Below, piece by piece: positions 1-5,151 of a stretch of DNA of 5,162 nucleotides. Below the pieces are notes generated by a model, which did not search any database, was not told the origin of the DNA, and saw only the letters and a list, made by a program, of their open reading frames with translations. The translations under genes were made by a program, and so were the position numbers. The DNA is from Patescibacteria group bacterium (lineage in GTDB: Bacteria; Patescibacteriota; Patescibacteriia; Patescibacteriales; GWC2-42-12). Location of the stretch: contig JAHITL010000127.1 of assembly GCA_018817545.1 (NCBI GenBank), positions 1-5,162 of the forward strand, read 5' to 3'. Position 1 is the first letter of the stretch. Each line of letters begins with the position of its first letter.

Positions 1-494
1 ATTTCAAAAGATAAGTTTCCTATTTGATTTATACCAATCGTACCAGCCATATCTAAAATTTGACTAATTTGATCCATTTTTCTAACTTTAATAATTAAAT
101 CCTGACTAACTGAATAACCTCGCAAAGTCTGTTTACTATCATCAGACCAATCATACTGTGGTGAAATTGAATAATCAATTGTTTTTATATCTTTAGCATC
201 AATTTTAAATTCTTTTTTTAATTTATCAATAACAGCATTCATTTTAGTTGTATTTTCTTTTTGCGCTTCAGCTACTTTTTTTTTCTCAACAGTATAACCT
301 AATTGAATTTTAGCAACATCTGGTATCCCAGCAACTTTTCCTTCACCAATAATATTAATAGAATAGTTTTGTTTAGGACTAATGCCAATATAATCATGAA
401 TTTTAACAGCATTCCAACTTAAAATTCCTAAATAAATTGTTCCTAACGTTAAAAAAACACCGAGAAAAATTGTCACAAATTTGTTTGGAATCAT
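1..494 (-). CDS. SIMPL-domain (DUF541, YggE-like) protein, N-terminal part, cut by the window edge
   Basis: The minus strand is open from ATG at 494 to the window edge and gives 164 residues with no stop, so the C-terminal part is missing. Residues 6-28 form a hydrophobic segment after MIPNK, read as a signal anchor with the rest outside the membrane. From about residue 45 the sequence follows the SIMPL/DUF541 pattern: INIIGEGKVAGIPDVAKI, then a helix rich in Lys, Ala and Glu (70-95), a strand with T-x-D-Y-S-I-S-P-Q-Y (106-114), then G-Y-S-V-S-Q-D-L-I-I-K-V (126-137) and the start of a helix 'DQISQILDMAG'. Relatives include E. coli YggE (linked to oxidative stress) and Brucella BP26; the biochemical role of the family is not settled. 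No Shine-Dalgarno is visible before the ATG (AAATATAAATCT), and no other start fits the anchor. It lies downstream of pgk, separated by a 345-bp spacer containing a mobile repeat, so co-transcription is uncertain. Confidence 0.85.
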   Translation of the reverse strand, partial: MIPNKFVTIFLGVFLTLGTIYLGILSWNAVKIHDYIGISPKQNYSINIIGEGKVAGIPDVAKIQLGYTVEKKKVAEAQKENTTKMNAVIDKLKKEFKIDAKDIKTIDYSISPQYDWSDDSKQTLRGYSVSQDLIIKVRKMDQISQILDMAGTIGINQIGNLSFE

Positions 495-510
495 AGATTT
501 ATATTTATTT

Positions 511-540
511 AATTAATTAATTAATTAATTTATATATATA
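511..540. repeat. AATT tandem repeat followed by a TA run
   Basis: Positions 511-530 are five perfect AATT units, and 531-540 is a TATATATATA run. The tract lies 17 bp upstream of the SIMPL gene start. It is low-complexity DNA that melts easily; it could overlap the promoter of that gene, but no convincing -35/-10 pair can be assigned. Confidence 0.8.
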
Positions 541-565
541 TTGCTCGTATTTATTCTTAACATTA

Positions 566-596
566 ATTTGTCATTGGAAATTTGTCATTTGTCATT
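566..596. repeat. Heptamer-type repeat ATTTGTC(ATT), three copies
   Basis: The decamer ATTTGTCATT occurs at 566-575, 580-589 and 587-596. The last two overlap with a 7-bp period. On the minus strand this reads AATGACAAATGACAAAT. It directly abuts the inferred ancestral stop codon of pgk (595-597). Short 7-bp tandem repeats with different units also occur in the two other large spacers of this window. Confidence 0.7.
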
Positions 597-608
597 ACTT
601 TATGATTC

Positions 609-613
609 CTTTA
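609..613. repeat. Left target-site duplication CTTTA
   Basis: CTTTA lies immediately outside the left terminal inverted repeat, and the same pentamer lies immediately outside the right one (878-882). Removing one copy together with the element rejoins a continuous pgk reading frame, which supports true target duplication over chance. Confidence 0.75.
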
Positions 614-648
614 GGGTCTGTCGCCGAATACCCCGCATTTGCGGGGTA
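614..648 (+). repeat. Left terminal inverted repeat with internal hairpin
   Basis: The outer part (614-630) is GGGTCTGTCGCCGAATA. The inner part is a near-perfect palindrome at 629-648: TACCCCGCA, a TT centre, then TGCGGGGTA, a 9-bp stem. GC content is far above the surroundings. It is repeated in inverted orientation at 843-877, and its outer 16 nt recur at 3601-3616. Confidence 0.9.
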
Positions 649-815
649 GTCCCGCTTTCAAAAAATATTTTATTAATGAATTGCGGGATCAAATTTTTAG
701 GAAATTTTTTTATCCCGCTATACTTAAGTAAAAAAATAAAGAAAAGCGGGATTGTGGAATATGGTTATATTAGCGTCCCGCAATTCGTTTATTCTTTTAA
801 GAAAAGCGGGATTGA
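649..815. repeat. Array of six TCCCGC boxes in alternating orientation, forming nested stems
   Basis: The core CCCGC/GCGGG occurs at 651-655 (forward), 683-687 (reverse), 714-718 (forward), 746-750 (reverse), 777-781 (forward) and 806-810 (reverse). Centre spacings are 32, 31, 32, 31 and 29 bp, close to three helical turns. The boxes pair as concentric stems: 650-658 with 803-811, 678-688 with 776-786 (11 bp, perfect) and 712-719 with 745-752, all centred near 732. The two reverse boxes at 741-754 and 801-814 are identical over 14 nt (GAAAAGCGGGATTG). Whether this works as protein-binding DNA, as a folded single strand or as RNA cannot be told from the sequence. Confidence 0.75.
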
Positions 816-839
816 CAAAATTTACAAAAATTTGGAATT

Positions 840-2024
840 TTATACCCCGCAAATGCGGGGTATTCGACGACAGACCCCTTTAAGTCCTGGCATTTTTTCT
901 CCACTAAGATAAGCTAACATTGCTCCCCCGCCTGTTGACACCCAATCAATGTGTTCAGACATTTTTGTTATTTTTAATGCTTCAACAGTTTCTCCTCCGC
1001 CAACTACGCCAAAGGCTTTGCCAGTAGAACGACTAGCTATTAATCTTGCGACTGCCAACGTGCCATGTTTAAAATGTTCATTTTCAAAATAACCCATTGG
1101 GCCATTCCAAATAATTGTATTAGCCTGCTTAATAAAACTAGCATAAAGTTTGATAGTTTTTGGTCCAATATCTAAAATCATATCATTTTTTTCAATTTTA
1201 TTAATGCTTTTAGCAACAGCATTACTTTTATCTTTTCTATTACTAACAATTGCATCTATCGGTAAAATTATTTTAGCATTATTTTTTAATTTAGTAACTA
1301 TTTTGATGCTATCTTGATCAATAATTGAGTGGCCTACTTCAAAACCGTGACTAGCAATAAAATTATTAGCTAGCGCTCCACCAATTAACATTCGATGGGA
1401 TTTTTTTAGTAATTTCTTTATTAAAATGGTTTTAGTCTTCATTTTTACACCGCCGATAATTGATATTAATGGTTTTTTTGGTTTATTTATTTTATTTAAA
1501 TTTATAATTTCTTTTTCCAAAAGTAATCCGACATAAGCTGGTAAATATTTTTTTATAGCGCTTACTGAGGCATGATTACGATGACAAACAGCAAAAGCAT
1601 CGTTAACATATAAATTAGCTAAGTTAGCTAATTGTTTAGCAAGCTTTTTTTCATTTTCTTTCTCCCCTTTATTAGAACGTAGATTTTCTAAAAATAAAAT
1701 CTCGCCTGTTTTTAATTTATCAACTGCTTTAATAACTAATTCTCCACAGCAATTATTAATGAAATTAACTTTTTTATCTAATAATTGACTAAGTCGTTGA
1801 GCGATCGGTTTTGTAGAAATTTTAATTTTGCTAGTTGATGCTTCTGCTAAATGAGTAGCTATAATTAAACGACAACCATATCGTAAAAGAAATCTAATTG
1901 TTGGTAAAGCCTGAATAATTTTATAATCTTCTTTTATCGATCCTTTTTCTATAGGAACATTGAAGTCTACTCTCAAAAAGACTATTTTATTTTTTAATTT
2001 TTTTATTTGTCTAATAGACTTCAT
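840..2024 (-). CDS. pgk: Phosphoglycerate kinase with a repeat-derived C-terminal tail
   Basis: Cytosolic glycolytic enzyme that transfers phosphate between 1,3-bisphosphoglycerate and ADP. The protein has 394 residues, normal for bacteria, and both lobes are complete. Visible motifs: FLRVDFNVP (16-24, substrate-binding Asp20 and Asn22), ENLR (113-116), CHRNHASV (147-154, Arg149), GGVKMKTK (191-198, Lys194 and Lys198), the adenine-side loop IGGALANNF (214-222), WNGPMGYFE (306-314), GGGET (342-346) and STGGGAM (363-369). Deviations from the usual consensus: HLGR is HLAE (58-61), the Arg usually found before ALPT(I/V) is Lys35, and GGGDT has Glu345. The last 11 residues (VCRRIPRICGV) and the TAA stop come from the terminal repeat of the 614-877 element; the inferred original end was ...PGLKGIIK. 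An AAGAG lies 7 nt before the ATG as a weak ribosome-binding site. No other glycolytic gene adjoins it. Confidence 0.97.
   Translation of the reverse strand: MKSIRQIKKLKNKIVFLRVDFNVPIEKGSIKEDYKIIQALPTIRFLLRYGCRLIIATHLAEASTSKIKISTKPIAQRLSQLLDKKVNFINNCCGELVIKAVDKLKTGEILFLENLRSNKGEKENEKKLAKQLANLANLYVNDAFAVCHRNHASVSAIKKYLPAYVGLLLEKEIINLNKINKPKKPLISIIGGVKMKTKTILIKKLLKKSHRMLIGGALANNFIASHGFEVGHSIIDQDSIKIVTKLKNNAKIILPIDAIVSNRKDKSNAVAKSINKIEKNDMILDIGPKTIKLYASFIKQANTIIWNGPMGYFENEHFKHGTLAVARLIASRSTGKAFGVVGGGETVEALKITKMSEHIDWVSTGGGAMLAYLSGEKMPGLKGVCRRIPRICGV
843..877 (-). repeat. Right terminal inverted repeat, overlapping the end of pgk
   Basis: Inverted copy of 614-648, ending TATTCGACGACAGACCC on the plus strand. 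Its hairpin (843-862: TACCCCGCA, AA, TGCGGGGTA) lies in the last pgk codons just before the stop at 840-842. In the pgk mRNA it would form a 9-bp GC-rich stem followed by AU-rich sequence. It could slow or end transcription, but there is no clean run of U, so an intrinsic terminator is not claimed. Confidence 0.9.
878..882. repeat. Right target-site duplication CTTTA
   Basis: Same pentamer as 609-613, directly outside the right inverted repeat and inside the pgk reading frame (codons for Leu-Lys-Gly on the minus strand). Confidence 0.75.
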
Positions 2025-2040
2025 AATATACTCTTAAAAA

Positions 2041-2070
2041 TTTTATAATTTTTAATTTTATAATTTTTAA
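2041..2070. repeat. Perfect 15-bp tandem duplication upstream of pgk
   Basis: TTTTATAATTTTTAA occurs at 2041-2055 and again at 2056-2070 without a gap, 17 bp upstream of the pgk start. On the minus strand each unit contains ATTATAAAA, which resembles a -10 box, so two candidate -10 elements would sit in series before pgk. No matching -35 can be chosen in this A/T-only background, so a promoter is not called. Confidence 0.8.
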
Positions 2071-2145
2071 ATAAATAAATCCAAATTTTTAATTTTTAAA
2101 AAATTAAAATGTTAACTTAATTTATTAATTTATGAGTTTGTTTAA

Positions 2146-2199
2146 AAATTAGAAATTAGAAATTATTTAAAAAATTTAAAAATTTAAAATTTAAAATTT
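2146..2199. repeat. AAATTAG heptamers followed by AAAATTT repeats
   Basis: AAATTAG at 2146-2152 and 2153-2159 is followed by AAATTAT at 2160-2166, three units of 7 bp. After a short gap, TTT triplets at 2175, 2183, 2190 and 2197 mark an AAAATTT-like array with a period of 7-8 bp. It lies just downstream of the HtrA-like gene, within the 191-bp spacer before pgk. No GC-containing terminator stem is visible in this spacer. Confidence 0.6.
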
Positions 2200-2215
2200 A
2201 TTTTAACGTATAACT

Positions 2216-3373
2216 TTATAACTTCAATGGTTTTAAAACTATTTCTGTTTGTTTTTTCTCTCCTTGTCTCCAATATTCAATATTTATTTTATCACCAGCA
2301 ATATGTTGCTGAATAATTTTTGTTAGATTGTTATTTTCATCTAATTCTACATTATCAATAGAAGTAATAACGTCGCCTGCTTTTAAGCCAGCTAAAAAAG
2401 CTTGACTATCTTTTTCAATTGAGACTCCTTTAGAATCTTTACTAATAACTGCGCCATTTTTAAGATAATTGTTGCTATCGCCATCAATCAAAGCTAATTT
2501 TGTTAAATCTATATAATTCACGCCAAGACTAGCGCGTCGAATTTCTTTATATTTTAAAAGACTCTTAATCGCTCCTGTAAAATAACTAATTGGTTTAATA
2601 GTTCCACCTCTATCAGGTTCGAGACGATCAGCAAAAGCTATTATATCTCCCGATAAATTAAAGAAAAATGTGCCATTAAAAGATTGTTGCGATAAATCAT
2701 TAAGAATAATATTTCCAGATAAACCATCACTATAACTAATTAATTCGGAATTTTTAACTTGTTGATTAATTATAGAAGTCAAAATACTATTTCCTCTAAA
2801 ATCCATTGCAATAACTAAATTACCATTTTTTATTTCATCACTATTAGCAAATTTTCTAACAGGCAAATCTTTTGCCAATATATGAATAAAGCTAAAACTA
2901 GTTAAATCGTCTTTAATAATTTTATCAATAGAATAAATATTTTTGTCTTTAGTAATAATAACATAATCAATTGGACTGCTTACCACCTCTTTTGGTAAAT
3001 CACTAATTATCCAACCATCGCTTGTTATAATTAGTCCTTGCCCAATACTTTGGTCTAATTGATAATAATTATTTAAATTAAAATTAATACTAGAACTTCT
3101 TTTTACTGTTGCTTGTTTTTTAAAAATGCCAACTATACTTGTGCTTACTGAATTAATTGTTTCATTTACTTTTACATTTTGCTCAATAACAATATTTTTC
3201 GCATCTTTAATAACTACGCCTTGATTATTGTAATCATGAGAAAAATTTACCTCTTTTAAAAGAGCGTCGTTGTTAAATAAATATCCTCTTGCGACTATTT
3301 CACCAACTATGCCAGCAGCTAATCCAAAAATTACTATTAGGATAATTGTTAATAAAAAATTATTTTTTTTCAT
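2216..3373 (-). CDS. Membrane-anchored HtrA-like pseudoprotease with PDZ domain
   Basis: A 385-residue protein. Residues 6-29 are a signal anchor; about 50-95 is a linker with a predicted helix; about 105-250 follows the trypsin-like fold of HtrA/Deg proteases; about 281-383 is a PDZ domain (RASLGVNYIDL, NGAVISKDSKG, SQAFLAGLKAGDVITSIDN, GDKINIEYWRQGE). The fold is recognised by GQGLIITSDGWIIS (111-124), equivalent to GSGFIISxDGYIVTNxHV in active enzymes, and by FNLSGDIIAFA (238-248), equivalent to the strand after the catalytic GNSGGP. The catalytic residues look replaced: His by Pro127 or a neighbour, Asp by Ser159 (DDLTSFSFIHI), and Ser by Asn233 (SFNGTFF for GNSGGPL). This alignment is by eye. 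A scaffold or sensor role for exported or misfolded proteins is inferred. The only possible ATG is used; no Shine-Dalgarno precedes it (AATTAATTCAT). Spacers of 191 and 256 bp separate it from its neighbours. Confidence 0.82.
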   Translation of the reverse strand: MKKNNFLLTIILIVIFGLAAGIVGEIVARGYLFNNDALLKEVNFSHDYNNQGVVIKDAKNIVIEQNVKVNETINSVSTSIVGIFKKQATVKRSSSINFNLNNYYQLDQSIGQGLIITSDGWIISDLPKEVVSSPIDYVIITKDKNIYSIDKIIKDDLTSFSFIHILAKDLPVRKFANSDEIKNGNLVIAMDFRGNSILTSIINQQVKNSELISYSDGLSGNIILNDLSQQSFNGTFFFNLSGDIIAFADRLEPDRGGTIKPISYFTGAIKSLLKYKEIRRASLGVNYIDLTKLALIDGDSNNYLKNGAVISKDSKGVSIEKDSQAFLAGLKAGDVITSIDNVELDENNNLTKIIQQHIAGDKINIEYWRQGEKKQTEIVLKPLKL

Positions 3374-3410
3374 ATGAATTAATTAAAATAATAATTTTAA
3401 TTTTTAAATA

Positions 3411-3452
3411 TTAACCGTTAAAGGTTAAAAGTTGAAAGTTAAAGGTTAAATT
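3411..3452. repeat. TTAAAGG-type heptamer array
   Basis: Six adjacent 7-bp units: TTAACCG, TTAAAGG, TTAAAAG, TTGAAAG, TTAAAGG, TTAAATT (3411-3452). It lies 38 bp upstream of the HtrA-like start, so it may fall in the 5' leader or promoter zone of that gene. The units have diverged, which suggests an old array. Confidence 0.7.
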
Positions 3453-3471
3453 TTTAAATTTTTAAATTTTT
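3448..3471. repeat. AAATTTTT octamer, three perfect copies
   Basis: AAATTTTT at 3448-3455, 3456-3463 and 3464-3471, directly following the heptamer array. Low-complexity A/T tract with phased A and T runs; no function is assigned. Confidence 0.75.
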
Positions 3472-3533
3472 AATTTTATAAATAATTTTTAATGTTTTAA
3501 TTTTTAATTTAAAATTTTGTTTAAAAATTACCT

Positions 3534-3549
3534 GTCCCGCTTTTGCGGT
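3534..3549. repeat. Solo TCCCGC box and small hairpin
   Basis: GTCCCGCTTTT at 3534-3544 matches the first box of the 614-877 element (649-658) over 10 nt, and TCCCGCTTTT matches the reverse complement of its last two boxes. With the following GCGG it makes a CCGC-TTTT-GCGG hairpin, similar to the hairpin in the terminal repeat. It is a GC-rich island in an otherwise A/T-only spacer, most likely a decayed piece of the same repeat family. Confidence 0.55.
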
Positions 3550-3600
3550 GAAAAATTAAGATATTATTTAAAAATTATAAAATTAAAAATTATTTCTTAT

Positions 3601-3616
3601 GGTCTGTCGCCGAATA
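3601..3616 (+). repeat. Remnant of the element's terminal inverted repeat
   Basis: GGTCTGTCGCCGAATA is identical to 615-630, the outer part of the left terminal repeat, in the same orientation. The match ends at 3617: the CCCCGC hairpin is absent and AAATTTCGAC follows. It lies 13 bp beyond the stop of the 253-aa membrane protein gene. A 16-nt match this rich in G and C is very unlikely by chance in such AT-rich DNA. No second end or target duplication could be found near it. Confidence 0.75.
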
Positions 3617-3629
3617 AATTTCGACTAAC

Positions 3630-4391
3630 TTATATCCATTGCGCTGTAAGTAAAATTAAGAATAAACTAATTAAACCAACTATTAAATATATTTTTATTG
3701 TTTTTTTATTTAATTTATTAAGTAAATGCTCTTTTGTTAGACTAATTAAAATATAATAATCAATAGTTAGAATTAATCCGGCAATATTATAATTAAAAGG
3801 CAAAAAAGAGATTGGCCATGAGAGCTCAAATAAAATTAAACAACAAACTAAAATATAAGGCAAACCTTTTTTAAAATCAATTTTATTAGCCCAAATACTT
3901 TGATAAATAATTAGAAAAATAATTATTAACATAACTATTTCTAATATCCAAATCGGTAAGTTTAGAAAAGATTGCAAGCCATAAATAGTGGAAGCCAAAA
4001 GAAAAAAAGTCAACAGATTACCATAAGATGAAATATTTTCAATACTAAAGGTTTTATAAGATTGAGGGTGAATCAAATAATGATAAATGCAACGTAAATA
4101 AAAATATAAAAATACTGTATTAGCAATAAATAATAATTGTATTAAAATTTTATTATCTAAAAATATTGAATAAGCTATAACCATTGATGACATTAAAGCT
4201 GGCAAAATTAAAAAATTCCACCATTGTTTGTCGGTTTTACTAGCTTTAATTAATTGCCATAATGTAAAAAAAATAATTGAATTAATTAATATTAAGATTA
4301 TGTAAATTAGTTTTGGATAGCTAGAAAATGTTTCTAAAAGAATAAAAACAATTAGTGAAGTAAATAATGGCAATAAATAATTATATTTCAT
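3630..4391 (-). CDS. Polytopic membrane protein of unknown function (253 aa)
   Basis: Not recognised as a named family. The protein is almost wholly hydrophobic, with about eight or nine membrane segments at roughly residues 5-21, 27-49, 60-78, 82-103, 123-141, 146-166, 176-196, 201-219 and 232-250. Charged loops are short: KASKTDKQ (49-56), the 104-122 loop with HPQSYKTFS, NKIDFKKG (169-176) and KEHLLNKLNKK (220-230). The stretch ELSWPISFLPFNYNIAGLI (189-207) stands out because it combines Trp and two Pro inside otherwise hydrophobic sequence and may be functionally important. There are no pairs of catalytic-looking residues and no transporter signature. It follows the 138-aa gene with a 24-bp gap and is probably the last gene of that operon. 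No clear ribosome-binding site is seen (CTAAGATAAAAATAC before ATG). A terminal-repeat remnant lies 13 bp past its stop. Confidence 0.8.
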   Translation of the reverse strand: MKYNYLLPLFTSLIVFILLETFSSYPKLIYIILILINSIIFFTLWQLIKASKTDKQWWNFLILPALMSSMVIAYSIFLDNKILIQLLFIANTVFLYFYLRCIYHYLIHPQSYKTFSIENISSYGNLLTFFLLASTIYGLQSFLNLPIWILEIVMLIIIFLIIYQSIWANKIDFKKGLPYILVCCLILFELSWPISFLPFNYNIAGLILTIDYYILISLTKEHLLNKLNKKTIKIYLIVGLISLFLILLTAQWI

Positions 4392-4415
4392 GTATTTTTA
4401 TCTTAGAAATCCCGA

Positions 4416-4832
4416 CTAATTAGCTATCCAACTGTAATCTATTTTAACTTGATTAATTAATTGTTGAGCAATTATTTTTTCTGCTTCGTCTTTATTAGTT
4501 AGGTAATTTTCCATTCGAGTTAACGCTAAAACTAAATTAATATGTAAATCTTTAAATTTAGTTGGTACTTGTAAATTAAGTAATTTATTTTTTGTTTGAG
4601 TTATCTGATCTATCGTATAATCATTAGTAGATATTAATTTTTCATAATAATTAGAAATCTTCTTTACTTGCGTTTGGTATTTTTCTTCCATTTGCGCAGT
4701 AGTAATATTATTTGTTGCCGAATTTGATTGATTAACTTTTTGTACTGTTTTAGAAGTAATTATTAAATAAGTAATTATTAATAAAAAAACAATAATTAAG
4801 CTAATCAAAATTTGTTCTCTTTTTCTATTCAT
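4416..4832 (-). CDS. Single-pass membrane-anchored protein of unknown function (138 aa)
   Basis: Not recognised. Starting at the ATG at 4832 gives MNRKREQ, then one membrane helix (about residues 8-26: ILISLIIVFLLIITYLI), a polar linker rich in Ser, Thr and Asn (28-46), and a helical domain of about 90 residues (MEEKYQTQVKKISNYYEKL, then LQVPTKFKDLHINLVLALTRMENYL, then a final amphipathic helix). The positive N-terminus predicts that the helical domain lies outside the membrane. An ATG at 4862 would add ten residues (MIGKKLTQKI) and increase the overlap with the upstream gene from 8 to 38 bp. The shorter form is preferred because its context, CAAAAAATT before ATG, resembles the AAAAATT before the upstream gene, and because ATGAATAG gives a typical coupled stop/start. 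It is probably co-translated with the 108-aa gene and co-transcribed with the membrane protein after it. Confidence 0.75.
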   Translation of the reverse strand: MNRKREQILISLIIVFLLIITYLIITSKTVQKVNQSNSATNNITTAQMEEKYQTQVKKISNYYEKLISTNDYTIDQITQTKNKLLNLQVPTKFKDLHINLVLALTRMENYLTNKDEAEKIIAQQLINQVKIDYSWIAN

Positions 4833-5151
4833 AATTTTTTGCGTCAATTTCTTGCCAATCATTAATCACATTGTCCCACTTAAAAACATTTAGTTTAGAA
4901 CTTTTTTCATTTTCGCTATAGATATATTCTACTTTTGTTTCAGAACCAATACGACTAGAATAAATTGTTTTTTTATCCAAAATAGCTGGTTTAACAACAT
5001 ATTCTAGTTTTATTTTTCCCAATGGCCCTTGAAAAACAATATAATCAATATCAATGCCACCAGCTTCATCTAAATGACTTTGACCAGAATCTTCAACTGG
5101 AAAATTATCTTTAATTTTTCCTATAATATCTTGCCATTTTTCTAAAATCAT
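4825..5151 (-). CDS. Small soluble protein of unknown function (108 aa)
   Basis: Not recognised. It has no signal peptide or membrane segment, so it is predicted to be cytosolic. Residues 1-16 form an amphipathic helix (ILEKWQDIIGKIKDNF), followed by an acidic turn (VEDSGQSHLDEAGG). The rest alternates like beta strands: IDIDYIVFQGPLGKIKLEYVVK, then KKTIYSSRIGSETKVEYIYS, then KLNVFKWDNVINDWQEI. The turn GPLGKIKLEY and the segment SRIGSETKVEY look like the best-defined parts of a compact alpha/beta fold. It ends in TAG overlapping the start of the next gene. The ATG is preceded by TTTTAAAAATT without a Shine-Dalgarno. The window ends 11 bp upstream, so it may or may not be the first gene of its operon. 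Confidence 0.72.
   Translation of the reverse strand: MILEKWQDIIGKIKDNFPVEDSGQSHLDEAGGIDIDYIVFQGPLGKIKLEYVVKPAILDKKTIYSSRIGSETKVEYIYSENEKSSKLNVFKWDNVINDWQEIDAKNYE

Larger units (their letters stand above)
614..877. mobile_element. 264-bp non-autonomous inverted-repeat element (MITE-like)
   Basis: The ends are inverted repeats of 35 bp (614-648 and 843-877) that match at 34 of 35 positions; the one difference is C624 against the base pairing with A867. Each end starts GGGTCTGTCG and carries a 20-bp hairpin. The element is flanked by CTTTA on both sides. Taking out 614-877 and one CTTTA gives a natural 3' end for pgk, so the insertion junctions are clear. No transposase is encoded; the interior is AT-rich apart from six TCCCGC boxes, so it must be mobilised in trans. 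A plus-strand frame is open across all of it but has no recognisable protein character. A 5-bp duplication points to a DDE-type transposase. The hairpin ends also resemble REP sequences moved by Y1 (RAYT) transposases, which make no duplication; in that reading the right CTTTA would belong to the element. The family cannot be named from sequence alone. Confidence 0.85.

Noticed and set aside
843..862. Intrinsic terminator for pgk
   Set aside because: A GC-rich stem is present at the stop codon, but the sequence after it on the minus strand (TAAAATTCC...) is not a U run, and the stem belongs to the terminal repeat.
614..877. CRISPR-like array from the repeated GCGGG/CCCGC units at about 31-bp spacing
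   Set aside because: The shared units are only 7-14 nt, alternate in orientation and have no constant long repeat; the flanking inverted repeats and target duplication explain it as a mobile element.
541..912. 123-residue plus-strand open frame spanning the repeat element
   Set aside because: It starts at a TTG in a spacer, runs through both terminal repeats and ends antisense inside pgk. Its composition has no protein-like character; it is open only because the element lacks stops in that phase.
3517..3756. 79-residue plus-strand open frame
   Set aside because: It crosses the spacer and the terminal-repeat remnant and then runs antisense to the 253-aa membrane protein; best explained as a shadow frame.
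4408..4415. ATCCCGAC between the 138-aa and 253-aa genes as a further TCCCGC box
   Set aside because: It matches only TCCCG, lacks the following C and has no pairing partner or flanking repeat; likely chance.
4833..4862. Upstream ATG at 4862 for the anchored protein
   Set aside because: It would overlap the preceding gene by 38 bp and its upstream context has no ribosome-binding feature; the 4832 start gives a normal N-terminus of positive residues before the membrane helix. It cannot be fully excluded.
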